Shown here: piece after piece, positions 18,728 through 26,308 of the stretch | How positions within the stretch are numbered: the first letter of the stretch is position 1 | Layout: each line of letters starts with the position of its first letter | DNA from: Ruminococcus sp. | GTDB taxonomy: Bacteria; Bacillota; Clostridia; Oscillospirales; Ruminococcaceae | NCBI GenBank assembly: GCA_031262835.1 | Contig: JAISGY010000058.1 | Coordinates: 1 to 39,379 of the forward strand | Reading direction: 5' to 3' | DNA: 39,379 nucleotides | The notes under the pieces: model-generated | Databases searched by the model: none | Told to the model about the DNA's origin: nothing | What the model saw: the letters and a program-made list of their open reading frames with translations, nothing else | Program-made: the position numbers and the translations under genes

Positions 18728-19264
18728 TTAAGCAAGATGTTTTTTAAGTTTGTCTCTTGCACGAGCGGCTTTACTGCGCACGGTGTTTGCAGATAAACCG
18801 AGCGACTTAGCAATCTCATCGGAAGTGTAACCGAAGACTGCGGAGAGGGAGAGAATTTGACGTTCTTCCTCCGATAGTTTTGAAAACGCTGTTTTTACTT
18901 CGATTGAAGAAAAACCGAAGTCTGCGCGTCCCCCGGAGTAACCGTAATCATCGTCGCTCTCGGGTAGGGTGTTTTCGCGGGTTTTGACGTAACCTCTCTG
19001 CGTCTTTTTTATCTTGGCGAAGAGGATTGACAAGAACCAAGCGCGGAAAGCGTTTTCGTCTTTGAGAGATTTAAGCGAAGCGAAGGCGTCGAGAACCGCG
19101 TCACTAACCGCGTCTGCCGCATCTTCTTCGTTGTTCAGGTTAAGGTAGGCGATTCGATACAAGTCTTTGTATATATTTTTGTAAAGGCTTGCGAAAGCGG
19201 AGGCGTCGCCTTTTCGCGCTTTCTTAACTAAATCGCTGAAATTTCTGAAATTTTGATTTGCCAG
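18728..19264 (-). CDS. ECF-type RNA polymerase sigma factor
   Basis: This sigma-70 family protein has region 2 (KARKGDASAFASLYKNIYKDLYRIAYLNL, then DAVSDAVLDAFASLKSLKD and AFRAWFLSILFAKIKK) and region 4 (FSKLSEEERQILSLSAVFGYTSDEIAKSLGLSANTVRSKAARARDKL in short form: KLSEEERQILSL, SDEIAKSLGLS, VRSKAARARDKL). The start is unusual. A TTG at 19297 opens the frame but has no ribosome site and overlaps a TATACT box. A CTG at 19264 lies 8 bases after GAGGTG and gives a normal N-terminus (LANQNFRNFSDLV), so I chose it. With the TTG the protein would have 189 residues, with the CTG 178. Its likely partner is the propeller protein downstream. Confidence 0.85.
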   Translation of the reverse strand: MANQNFRNFSDLVKKARKGDASAFASLYKNIYKDLYRIAYLNLNNEEDAADAVSDAVLDAFASLKSLKDENAFRAWFLSILFAKIKKTQRGYVKTRENTLPESDDDYGYSGGRADFGFSSIEVKTAFSKLSEEERQILSLSAVFGYTSDEIAKSLGLSANTVRSKAARARDKLKKHLA

Positions 19265-19296
19265 ACGGGTTTCACCTCGAATGTGATTCCGCTGCA

Positions 19297-19326
19297 AGTA
19301 TAGTCCGATAAAATTTAACCTGAAAA
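19297..19326 (-). promoter_or_regulatory. Probable promoter of the second ECF sigma gene
   Basis: On the minus strand TATACT (19302-19297) with an 18-base spacer from TTTTCA (19326-19321). The start of transcription would fall near 19290, leaving a leader that holds the GAGGTG ribosome site before the CTG at 19264. Confidence 0.45.
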
Positions 19327-19427
19327 TTACGTCTCTGTTATATGAGTGTATTTATCGGAGTGTTTTGTTGCATGGCGGAATTAAATTTGTTTAGTATTTA
19401 CGAATTTATTTTATGCATTTGTGCAAT

Positions 19428-20612
19428 TTATACAAAATACGAACTGAAGCCTATCTCAACAGCCTTGTCAACGGCTTCGGAAATAACTTCGGGGGTTGCG
19501 CCGGTAATATATGGTATTATCGTCATATCGCCGGCGTTGTTTCTGACAAGCCCCATTATGAATGTGAATCTTTGGGAAAAGTTCATGTCGGTGAGGATTG
19601 TTTCATTGCCGTTAACGATAATTGTCGTGGGAAAGGTGCTAACGTCGTATTTTATGACCGTTTCTATGTCGCCCAACATTTCGGGGTGAAGAACCTCAGC
19701 CGTTTTTGCAGCCGCACCATCGGCGGAAATCATAAGCATCGGGGTTGCACCATTATCGCGAGCCGCACCGGAAACCTCATCCCATAGGGAAATAAGTGCC
19801 TTATAACGGTCGGGGGAAGAAACCGAGCTGCCGATATAACCGAGGTCGGAATTCCTAAAGGGCGGAAAAACGAGCCCGTCGAAGATAACGTTCTTAAACC
19901 CGGCGGATGAAACTTCGGTTGAGAGCGATTTTAGGTAGTCCTTCGCGTCGTTGTCGAAGGGCGAAATCCAAGGCTTGCCGCCCCTTGCGGGGTTGTTGTC
20001 GTACCAGCGCGCATCATCGGAGGCGAATTTGTAAACGCCGCGATAGTCGGTGAACGGGCTGTTGTCTTCGAGAAGATTTATAATGCAAACGGGGATTAAT
20101 CCCGCTTCGGTTATAACATCGGCAATCTCTTTTGCCGTCATTGTCCCGGTTACAACGCCCGCGCTCTGCGCCATCTCAGCCGTCGTTTTGTAAGTAACTT
20201 CGCCGCCCGCAAGTTTCAGCGGAACAATTGCGGCGGTGAATCCGCTGCTTTGGGCATCGGTAATTGCAGCCGAAAGCGATTCTTTTGAAGACAGTGCCGA
20301 TATCGGGAGCGTGTAGCCGGTGAGCGTTTTGGTTGCCGCAGGGTCAAGAACCGTTCCGCCCGTTTGGGTGTCGGTGTTGTCTTGAAGCTTTGTAACTGTA
20401 GATACGGTAACTTCTGTTGTAACAGGCGGCGTCCAGCCTTGCGGGGTTATTTCGGTGCTTCGATTTAAAAACCTAAATAACGGTCCGGCAAGTATATACC
20501 CGAGGTATACAAGCACCGCAAGAAGCAGGATTATAAATATCGTTTGAAAAACCTTCGCGGTATTCTGTTTTCTTTTGCCGGTTTTAGTTCTGTAAACCTT
20601 TCTGCCCGCCAC
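19428..20612 (-). CDS. Membrane-anchored putative glycoside hydrolase (DUF4015-like)
   Basis: This 394-residue protein has a basic N-terminus, one transmembrane segment (~20-45) and a Thr/Val-rich linker to ~90. The rest (~95-394) looks like a TIM barrel of the putative glycosidase type DUF4015: GYTLPISALSSKESLSAAI, GFTAAIVPLK, AGLIPVCIINLLEDNS, the RWYDN-x5-GGKPWISPFD block, FKNVIFDGLVFP, MLMISADG, and DMTIIPYITGAT. Such proteins are found anchored outside the membrane of Bacillota; the substrate is unknown. It follows the Rnf-like genes by 97 bases on the same strand and may be co-transcribed with them. Confidence 0.75.
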   Translation of the reverse strand: MAGRKVYRTKTGKRKQNTAKVFQTIFIILLLAVLVYLGYILAGPLFRFLNRSTEITPQGWTPPVTTEVTVSTVTKLQDNTDTQTGGTVLDPAATKTLTGYTLPISALSSKESLSAAITDAQSSGFTAAIVPLKLAGGEVTYKTTAEMAQSAGVVTGTMTAKEIADVITEAGLIPVCIINLLEDNSPFTDYRGVYKFASDDARWYDNNPARGGKPWISPFDNDAKDYLKSLSTEVSSAGFKNVIFDGLVFPPFRNSDLGYIGSSVSSPDRYKALISLWDEVSGAARDNGATPMLMISADGAAAKTAEVLHPEMLGDIETVIKYDVSTFPTTIIVNGNETILTDMNFSQRFTFIMGLVRNNAGDMTIIPYITGATPEVISEAVDKAVEIGFSSYFV

Positions 20613-20673
20613 TTGCTATCCTTCTTTCAAACATATACATATATAGTACCCGATTAATCCGAAAAATCAAAAT

Positions 20674-20708
20674 CTGTACTCTGTACACTGTATTCTGTAC
20701 TCTGTATT
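20674..20708. repeat. Five-copy 7-bp tandem repeat
   Basis: CTGTACT, CTGTACA, CTGTATT, CTGTACT, CTGTATT run in a row without gaps (20674-20708) and end at the stop codon of the RnfA-like gene. A CTTATAT follows at the next position, which includes that stop. This fits slippage expansion in the intergenic gap. Confidence 0.8.
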
Positions 20709-20709
20709 C

Positions 20710-21291
20710 TTATATCCCATAAAACGCCATTCCCATGAACCCTAAAAATATAAGGCTTGCAGGGTATCCTTTAAAGCTTGCGGGCATATGTTCCCCGTGG
20801 AAAAGCTTTGAAACCGCCGCGTGAATACAAACAGCGAGCGAAAACCCTATCCCCGAAAGTATGCCGTAAAGCAGGTATGTGAAGAAGGATATCTCTATAC
20901 CGTTCGTAATATTCCCGATACTTGCCGCTGTAAGCATACAACCGAAGACGGCGGAGTTGAAGGCGGCGGTGTGGATATATTTTTTAATATTGTCGAATCG
21001 CGCACTCATAATCCCCGACAGTATCACAAGGGTTAAGATATATATTCCGCCTAAAACCGCCGCGTAGACGGGTATGCGGAGGTATTCCGATAAACCCGTT
21101 ACCGATAAAATCATATCGGTGTAGTAGGTTAAGACGGTTGACGCGGTCATCATCCATGTTATTGAAAGGCAGAAGCCCCCGATGTAACGCTTTTTGGTGT
21201 TCCCGCCCGAAATTATAAGGAGGGAAGAACCGCCGAAAATCCCGTGGAAGAATATGTTGTTTACGAAAATGACGGTGAAAGCGAACGCCAT
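20710..21291 (-). CDS. RnfA-like membrane protein lacking Fe-S cysteines
   Basis: This 193-residue protein has six hydrophobic segments and aligns by eye along its length with RnfA/NqrE. FTVIFVNNIFF corresponds to the family IFVQNFVL, SEYLRIPVYAAVLGG to LEYLQTIVFILVIAS, and FKGYPASLIFLGFMGMAFYGI to FKGFPIALVTAGLMSLAFLGF. In RnfA the GICP and TNCAVLG cysteines each give ligands to an intramembrane [2Fe-2S] cluster. Here these positions are FGGSS (Ser22) and FNSAVFG (Ser113). The protein therefore probably does not bind that cluster. It is the last of three linked genes (D-E-A). An ATG at 21291 is used; a TTG codon just before it is also in frame. No clear ribosome site is seen. Confidence 0.75.
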   Translation of the reverse strand: MAFAFTVIFVNNIFFHGIFGGSSLLIISGGNTKKRYIGGFCLSITWMMTASTVLTYYTDMILSVTGLSEYLRIPVYAAVLGGIYILTLVILSGIMSARFDNIKKYIHTAAFNSAVFGCMLTAASIGNITNGIEISFFTYLLYGILSGIGFSLAVCIHAAVSKLFHGEHMPASFKGYPASLIFLGFMGMAFYGI

Positions 21292-21310
21292 CAAATTTTT
21301 TATATCAAAG

Positions 21311-21913
21311 TTAACGTTCAGTCACCCCCGAGATCATGATGATGTATCTGAAAAGCCCGGAAAAGAGTCCGAGAAGGATTAGTCCCCCGAAAACATATCC
21401 GAAGATCGGAAGCGGCGTGTCAAGACCGACAAGTTTCCCGTAAACGCTGCCGTATGCAATAATTTCGCGAATTATGGAAAATATTATCAAAGCGACGTCA
21501 AAACCTACAACCGAAGCGATAATAAATAAAAGTTTTTGAGATTTTTTCTTGAGAGTACGCTTGTCAAAACGTTCCAATATAAGCGAGTTAACACAGATAC
21601 AGGCGAGATAAACGATAATTTTCGGGGTTTCGGCGGGGAAAATTGCGCTCGAGAGCATCGACGCAGGTACATACACACAAGACGCAATCAGAATATATAA
21701 TATAATGCGGACGGTATAAGGAGTTTTTACAAGCGGCAGAAAGTAAACTGCCAAAGCGGTAAAAGCCGTGATAATCGTAAAGCAGAGAGCAGCCCCCAGC
21801 GCGGTTTTAAGACTGTCCGACGTAAAAACAGCGGCAGACAACACAAGCCCGGAGCAAAACAGCGGGTTTTTTGTGAGTAAACCTTTTTTGAGCGTTTCAA
21901 GCGACTTTGACAT
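21311..21913 (-). CDS. RnfE-like membrane protein lacking Fe-S cysteines
   Basis: This 200-residue protein has about six hydrophobic segments and aligns by eye with RnfE/NqrD. GLLTKNPLF matches the family start GIIKENPVF, and FSIIREIIAYGSVYG matches the GAIREILGAGTIFG block. The cluster cysteines of the family (GMCP and VVNC-ILARAEA) are replaced: VLSA has Ser26 and CVNSLILER has Ser110. The family's RAEAFA tail is also lost. The ATG follows TAAGGTG. It lies 13 bases after the RnfD-like gene and 19 bases before the RnfA-like gene. Confidence 0.75.
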   Translation of the reverse strand: MSKSLETLKKGLLTKNPLFCSGLVLSAAVFTSDSLKTALGAALCFTIITAFTALAVYFLPLVKTPYTVRIILYILIASCVYVPASMLSSAIFPAETPKIIVYLACICVNSLILERFDKRTLKKKSQKLLFIIASVVGFDVALIIFSIIREIIAYGSVYGKLVGLDTPLPIFGYVFGGLILLGLFSGLFRYIIMISGVTER

Positions 21914-21926
21914 ATAACACCTTAAT

Positions 21927-22895
21927 TTAGGAAAGTTTCATCCTGCGAAGTTTTGCGGGCAGTATCCTCTTCAAGTTCCATTCGTTATTCGCAAAATATG
22001 CGGAGAGCGGAGAGAGAATAACACAGGCAAAGTACCCGCCGTACTCGTTCTTTGAATACCATACAAAGAGCGAGCAAACGAGCCCTAATAAAACGCCGTA
22101 GATAATCTTAGCACTGACCGACGAAAACCTTGACGAAACGGGAAGCGCGGTTAGGACCATTGCGGGTAAAACCCCGGCAAGCGCGTAAACCGCCGCCCGT
22201 AAACCCCCGCCCGCAAGGAAAGAGATTCCGAAGAATGAACCTCCTGCGGCAATAAACGCAAATCCCGAAATATCCTTTCGGATTATATACATGAGCAGAG
22301 AAGCGATAATTAAAAGCGAACACCCGCCCATAACAAACGGCAGCCGCCCGGCGAGAAGCTCGGGATAGTCCCCGACGGTAAGTCCGGCGTTTATAAGACT
22401 TCCGAAGAAGGAAGAAACAGTCCCATCAGGATAAACCGTTTCGGTTAAGGGAAGTTCCGGGAAAATGTTTGTAAATATTTGAAGCTTCCCCGGAAAGGCG
22501 TAGAACAGAAAGAGCAGCGCGCCTGCGGAGGGGTTAATAACCTCGAATTTTTGCCCGCCGAAAACATTTCTTAATATCGCAACAGAAACGACAGCGGCAA
22601 TTATAACCGCCGAATACGGAATGGTTACCGGCAGTATCAAGGCGTTAATAAGCCCGACACCCATTGCCGGAATAATTTCATTAAAAACACCTTTTTTCAA
22701 TAAGAGCGACACGGCAATCTGTGCGGCAACAGAACACAAAACGGAGATAAGAACAATAACGAATGCGCGTCTTCCGTAGTAAAAAACTGCCGACGCCGCT
22801 AAGACTATACCGATTATCATTGTATCGAAGTTGTATTTATAAAACGGGTTGTCCGAAGACCCTTTTAGAGCTGATTTTTCGACAAAACTTTGCAC
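21927..22895 (-). CDS. RnfD-like membrane protein without recognisable flavin site
   Basis: This 322-residue protein has nine or ten hydrophobic segments and resembles RnfD/NqrB. It shows LINALILPVTIPYSAVI (family LAFNLPVTIPLW), NVFGG-x4-EVINPSAGA (family VFGG-x-NPA) and the terminal FGGYPEG-like YSKNEYGGYFACVILSPL. In RnfD and NqrB an S-G-A-T motif carries covalent FMN on its threonine. The matching place here reads YPDGTVSSFFGSL, with no SGAT. The GTG start follows GAGGAA. No rnfC, rnfG or rnfB gene lies in this window. It is the first gene of the D-E-A trio and is divergent from the MecA-like gene. Confidence 0.8.
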   Translation of the reverse strand: MQSFVEKSALKGSSDNPFYKYNFDTMIIGIVLAASAVFYYGRRAFVIVLISVLCSVAAQIAVSLLLKKGVFNEIIPAMGVGLINALILPVTIPYSAVIIAAVVSVAILRNVFGGQKFEVINPSAGALLFLFYAFPGKLQIFTNIFPELPLTETVYPDGTVSSFFGSLINAGLTVGDYPELLAGRLPFVMGGCSLLIIASLLMYIIRKDISGFAFIAAGGSFFGISFLAGGGLRAAVYALAGVLPAMVLTALPVSSRFSSVSAKIIYGVLLGLVCSLFVWYSKNEYGGYFACVILSPLSAYFANNEWNLKRILPAKLRRMKLS

Positions 22896-22938
22896 TGTTT
22901 AGATTCCTCAAAAAATTTATAAACGGGGGGTGTATGGA

Positions 22939-23475
22939 TTGAAGGTAGAAAAAATGGGTCAGGAGACGGTTAAGGTAACCGTTTCGCACAGCGAACTCGC
23001 GGAATATAATATTGAACCGGGAACAATTAACGGCGACAATATTAACACGCATATGTTTTTTGTTAATGTGTTTAGTGAGATTAAGCGAAAATTTGCGGTG
23101 GAGCTAAAGGGGATGCATCTTTACTTGGAGGTATTTACCATAATGGAAGACACCACAATTATATACATATCACTTATGAACGAACCCGAGGACTTAGACG
23201 AAGAAAAATACACATATATATACTTTTCCGACCGCCTCGAAGAGCTTGCCGCCGCCGCAGGAGAGATCTGCACCATGCAGCCGGACATTAGCTTTGAGAG
23301 CAAATTCTACATTTCGGATGAAGGGTATTTTTTAGTGATAAAATCGGAATTCGCAGTTTTTAGAACCAACCATGCGATAGGTTCGGGAGATTATTGCGCG
23401 GAATATATTGAAGAACATTTCAGGGTTATTGAAGAGGAAAACGCAGTCGGAAAGCTTGCAAAACTTCTGTCATAA
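22939..23475 (+). CDS. mecA: MecA-like adaptor protein
   Basis: This 178-residue protein begins MKVEKMGQETVKVTVSHSEL, the N-terminal pattern of MecA (family MKIEKLSENQIKVTL). It has the acidic helix and beta layout of the family, with FVNVFSEIKRKF and a C-terminal region with YISDEGYFLVI and a helix at CAEYIEEHF. MecA adaptors deliver substrates to the ClpC ATPase for proteolysis in Bacillus (ComK). The TTG start at 22939 follows GGGGGG at 22925-22930; a GTG at 22930 is the alternative. It is shorter than Bacillus MecA (~218), as is usual in Clostridia. It converges with rpe with a 6-base overlap. Confidence 0.75.
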   Translation: MKVEKMGQETVKVTVSHSELAEYNIEPGTINGDNINTHMFFVNVFSEIKRKFAVELKGMHLYLEVFTIMEDTTIIYISLMNEPEDLDEEKYTYIYFSDRLEELAAAAGEICTMQPDISFESKFYISDEGYFLVIKSEFAVFRTNHAIGSGDYCAEYIEEHFRVIEEENAVGKLAKLLS

Positions 23476-24129
23476 AGCTTTCCCTCTAAGCGAAGAAACG
23501 GCGGCTTTCATATTATCCGCTCCGAATATGTATGAGCCGGAAACGAGAACATCTGCGCCGGCGGAAAGTACAATCGGCGCGGTATCCTTGTTAATCCCGC
23601 CGTCAACCTCAATAAGGGCACAACTCCCCCGCCTTGTTATTTCGTTTTTAAGCCCTCGGATTTTATCGGGAGAGCGTTCATCGAAAGCCTGTCCGCCGAA
23701 ACCCGGCTCAACCGTCATTATAAGGAACATATCCGCAGTGTCAAAATACGGGTAGAGCACCGCCGCGGGCGTGTCGGGGCGGATAGAAATCCCCGCCTTT
23801 TTCCCGAGAGATTTTATTAAGCGTATGGTGTCGAAAACGTTCGTCATAGCTTCATAATGAAAGGTTATCATATCCGCACCGGCATCGGAAAAGAGTTTAA
23901 CATAAAGGTCCGGCTTATCAACCATGAGATGAACATCGTAAAACGCCTCCGGCACCGCTTTTTTACAAGCCTCAAGCACCGGAATACCATACGATATGTT
24001 TTTTGTAAAATGCCCGTCCATAACGTCGAAATGAATCCAGTCAGCACCCGCTTCGCACGCACTATTTATATCGTGTGCGAGCCTGCTTAAATCCGCCGAC
24101 AGAAGCGACGCCGAGACCAAAACGCCCAT
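23470..24129 (-). CDS. rpe: Ribulose-phosphate 3-epimerase
   Basis: This 219-residue TIM-barrel enzyme interconverts ribulose 5-phosphate and xylulose 5-phosphate in the pentose phosphate pathway. It shows the family blocks VSASLLSADL, WIHFDVMDGHF, YDVHLMVDKPD, TFHYEA, MTVEPGFGGQAF and IEVDGGINKDT, with the metal-binding His and Asp residues. The ATG at 24129 is chosen over a TTG at 24141 because GGAG lies 5 bases before it. A strong promoter is visible upstream. It stands alone, while in many Bacillota rpe is near prkC and rsgA. Confidence 0.95.
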   Translation of the reverse strand: MGVLVSASLLSADLSRLAHDINSACEAGADWIHFDVMDGHFTKNISYGIPVLEACKKAVPEAFYDVHLMVDKPDLYVKLFSDAGADMITFHYEAMTNVFDTIRLIKSLGKKAGISIRPDTPAAVLYPYFDTADMFLIMTVEPGFGGQAFDERSPDKIRGLKNEITRRGSCALIEVDGGINKDTAPIVLSAGADVLVSGSYIFGADNMKAAVSSLRGKAL

Positions 24130-24164
24130 AACCAACTCCAACTTATAAAGATACGATTATATTC

Positions 24165-24193
24165 ATTATAACATATCCTGAATCGAAAATCAA
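24165..24193 (-). promoter_or_regulatory. Sigma-A promoter of rpe
   Basis: Minus strand: TTGATT (24193-24188), 17-base spacer and perfect TATAAT (24170-24165) with an extended TGt before it. It reads away from the rimP promoter; the AT-rich stretch between the two promoters (24194-24320) shows no gene. Confidence 0.8.
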
Positions 24194-24320
24194 GTGTTAA
24201 GCTGTAAATTTAACAGAAAATATAAATTATTAAATTTTCATGTAAATTCGCGGGAAATCCCCTCGAAATTTGTACAAATTGACGATATGAAAATTTTTTC
24301 AAATTTTTTTATAAAAACAC

Positions 24321-24349
24321 TTGATTTTTTTCTTCGGTTATGATATAAT
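24321..24349 (+). promoter_or_regulatory. Sigma-A promoter of the rimP-nusA-infB operon
   Basis: TTGATT (24321-24326), 17-base spacer and TATAAT (24344-24349) with an extended TGa before it. This is the only strong promoter seen ahead of the ten-gene unit rimP to gltX. Confidence 0.82.
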
Positions 24350-24372
24350 ATTTTTAACATCATGAATACAGA

Positions 24373-24398
24373 GGAGACCGGAGAAATCCGGTCTTTCC
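24373..24398 (+). promoter_or_regulatory. Leader hairpin of the rimP-nusA operon
   Basis: Stem AGACCGG/CCGGTCT (24375-24381 and 24388-24394) with a 6-base loop, followed by TTCCTG. It sits between the promoter and rimP. Hairpins of this kind are common in Clostridia ahead of rimP and may stop or regulate transcription, since NusA itself acts on such hairpins. The T run is weak. Confidence 0.5.
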
Positions 24399-24426
24399 TG
24401 TTGATATTAAATTTAGTAGGTAAAAA

Positions 24427-24912
24427 ATGGCAAGAAAAGGCGGCAACATTGTTAATTCCGTGACAAAGATAGCAGAGCCGATTGCAAAGGAATTGGGGCT
24501 TTCGCTCTGGGATATTGTTTACGAAAAAGAGGGTTCGTTGTGGTATCTGAGGGTTTATATTGAAAAGCCCGACAGTGACCTGTCGATTGACGATTGCGTT
24601 AATATGACAAGACCGCTTGATAAGGCACTTGACGAGCTTGACCCAACGGGCGACAGCTACGTTTTAGAGGTAAGTTCACCGGGGCTTGAGCGAAGGCTTA
24701 CAAAGGATTCGCACTTAGAAAGGTACATCGGGCAGCCTGTGAAACTACGGTTTGTTCGCGACAAAGGCGGTGTGAGAGAGGTGTCCGGCAGGCTTGAGGC
24801 GTTTACGAAGGAAGCGGTTAGGGTTGAGGCGGACGGCAATACAACCGATTACAGGCGGTCCGAACTTGCATTTATAAAAGCAGATGATTTAATAATAAAC
24901 GATATGGATTAA
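24427..24912 (+). CDS. rimP: Ribosome maturation factor RimP
   Basis: This 161-residue protein matches RimP, needed for maturation of the 30S subunit, where it helps the S12-related region fold. It has the N-terminal alpha/beta domain with the VYEKEGSLWYLRVYIEKP and IDDCVNMTRPLDKALDE blocks, the DSYVLEVSSPGLERRL signature, and a C-terminal Sm-like barrel (ERYIGQPVKLRF to the end). It is the first gene of the operon, followed 19 bases later by nusA. Confidence 0.94.
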   Translation: MARKGGNIVNSVTKIAEPIAKELGLSLWDIVYEKEGSLWYLRVYIEKPDSDLSIDDCVNMTRPLDKALDELDPTGDSYVLEVSSPGLERRLTKDSHLERYIGQPVKLRFVRDKGGVREVSGRLEAFTKEAVRVEADGNTTDYRRSELAFIKADDLIINDMD

Positions 24913-24931
24913 TCGGAGGAATGTTTGGAAG

Positions 24932-26023
24932 ATGAGAAAAGTCACCAAAGCGGCAACGGATACCAAGGCTGAGATGTTTTCTGCCCTTTCGGCACTTGCA
25001 GACTCATACGGTATACCGCTTGAGGAGCTGTGCACGAAAATTGAAGGCGGACTCCTTGCCGCCGTTAAAAAAGAATACCCCGACTGTGAGACGGAAGATT
25101 TCGCGGTAAAAGTTTCGCCCGAAGAGAATATCTTCGATGTATCGCTGCTCCGAACAGTCGTACCCGACGAGCCGACCTACATTAACGAGATTAACATTGA
25201 CGAAGCCCATGCACTCGGATTTAAGGACGCGCTCGAGGGCGAGCGGATAGCATATCGCCTCCCGATTGAGAAATTCGGCAGGGTTGCGGCAATGCAGGCT
25301 AAACAATCGCTGCGGCGTGACATTAAGGAATACGAGAAGGAAAAACTCTTGGCTCTCTTCTCCGACAAGGAACACACAATCATCTCCGCGATTATCAATA
25401 CGGTTGACAACAACACCGGCGCGGCGACATTGTCGGTTGAGGGCACGGAAGTTTACCTTCCCCGCTCCGAACAGATTCCCGGCGAACGTCTCATGCCCGG
25501 GCACCCCATTCAGGTTTACGTTATAGGGATAGTTAACCCCGAGAAGAAGCCCTCCGTTAAAATCTCGCGGACACACAAAGATTTCATACGCTGTCTCTTT
25601 GAACGCGACATTCCCGAGGTTAACGACGGAACGGTTGAAATTAAGTCAATCTCACGCGAAGCGGGGATAATGAGTAAGGTTGCGGTTTGGTCTAACAACC
25701 CCGAAGTTGACGCAATCGGAACCTGCATAGGACCGAAAAGCTCGCGTATCGGCGGAATTGTTAACGAGCTTCGCGGCGAACGTATCGACCTTATCGAATA
25801 TATCGACGATCCCGCGCTCTTTATTGCAAATGCTCTCTCACCCGCCGAGGTTACGGAAGTCAACATCTTAGAACCCATCGGCGACGAGCTTTCCTCCGAG
25901 GTAATTGTCCCCGCCGCCCAACTCTCCCTTGCAATCGGCAAGAAGGGCATTAATGCAAAACTTGCGGCGAGACTTACCGGTTACAAGATTGATATTCACT
26001 CCGAAAATGAGAATGAGGCGTAA
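24932..26023 (+). CDS. nusA: Transcription termination/antitermination factor NusA
   Basis: This 363-residue protein binds RNA polymerase near the RNA exit channel and modulates pausing and termination. It has the N-terminal polymerase-binding domain (~1-130), an S1 domain (~138-205, ending with HPIQVYVIGI) and two KH domains with GPKS (~269) and GKKG (~340) loops. It ends after KH2 without the C-terminal acidic repeats of Escherichia coli NusA, as usual in Bacillota. The ATG at 24932 has GGAGG about 12 bases upstream. Confidence 0.95.
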   Translation: MRKVTKAATDTKAEMFSALSALADSYGIPLEELCTKIEGGLLAAVKKEYPDCETEDFAVKVSPEENIFDVSLLRTVVPDEPTYINEINIDEAHALGFKDALEGERIAYRLPIEKFGRVAAMQAKQSLRRDIKEYEKEKLLALFSDKEHTIISAIINTVDNNTGAATLSVEGTEVYLPRSEQIPGERLMPGHPIQVYVIGIVNPEKKPSVKISRTHKDFIRCLFERDIPEVNDGTVEIKSISREAGIMSKVAVWSNNPEVDAIGTCIGPKSSRIGGIVNELRGERIDLIEYIDDPALFIANALSPAEVTEVNILEPIGDELSSEVIVPAAQLSLAIGKKGINAKLAARLTGYKIDIHSENENEA

Positions 26024-26026
26024 GAA

Positions 26027-26308
26027 TTGCCCAAATCAATACCGCTTCGCCGCTGTGTTATATGCGGCGAGATGAAACCTAAGACAGAACTTATCAGGGC
26101 TGTAAGATCGCCCGAAGGTGAAATATCGCTCGATACTACCGGGAAGGCGAATGGCAGGGGCGCGTATGTTTGTAACAGCACCGGGTGCCTCGCTAAAATT
26201 CGGAAATCGAGGCGGATTGAAAAAAGCTTCGGCAGTAAAGTCCCGGATAAACTTTTTGATGATTTAGATAAACTTGCACCGAAGGGGGAATCTGACATTC
26301 ATGTATGA
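26027..26308 (+). CDS. rnpM: YlxR/RnpM family RNA-binding protein
   Basis: This 93-residue protein matches the YlxR family (DUF448), with RRCVICGEMKPKTELIR and the GRGAYVC block followed by a basic helix. The Bacillus homologue, RnpM, has been reported to bind RNase P and modulate its activity. The TTG start lies 3 bases after nusA. It overlaps the next gene by 8 bases. Position between nusA and ylxQ is typical. Confidence 0.92.
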   Translation: MPKSIPLRRCVICGEMKPKTELIRAVRSPEGEISLDTTGKANGRGAYVCNSTGCLAKIRKSRRIEKSFGSKVPDKLFDDLDKLAPKGESDIHV

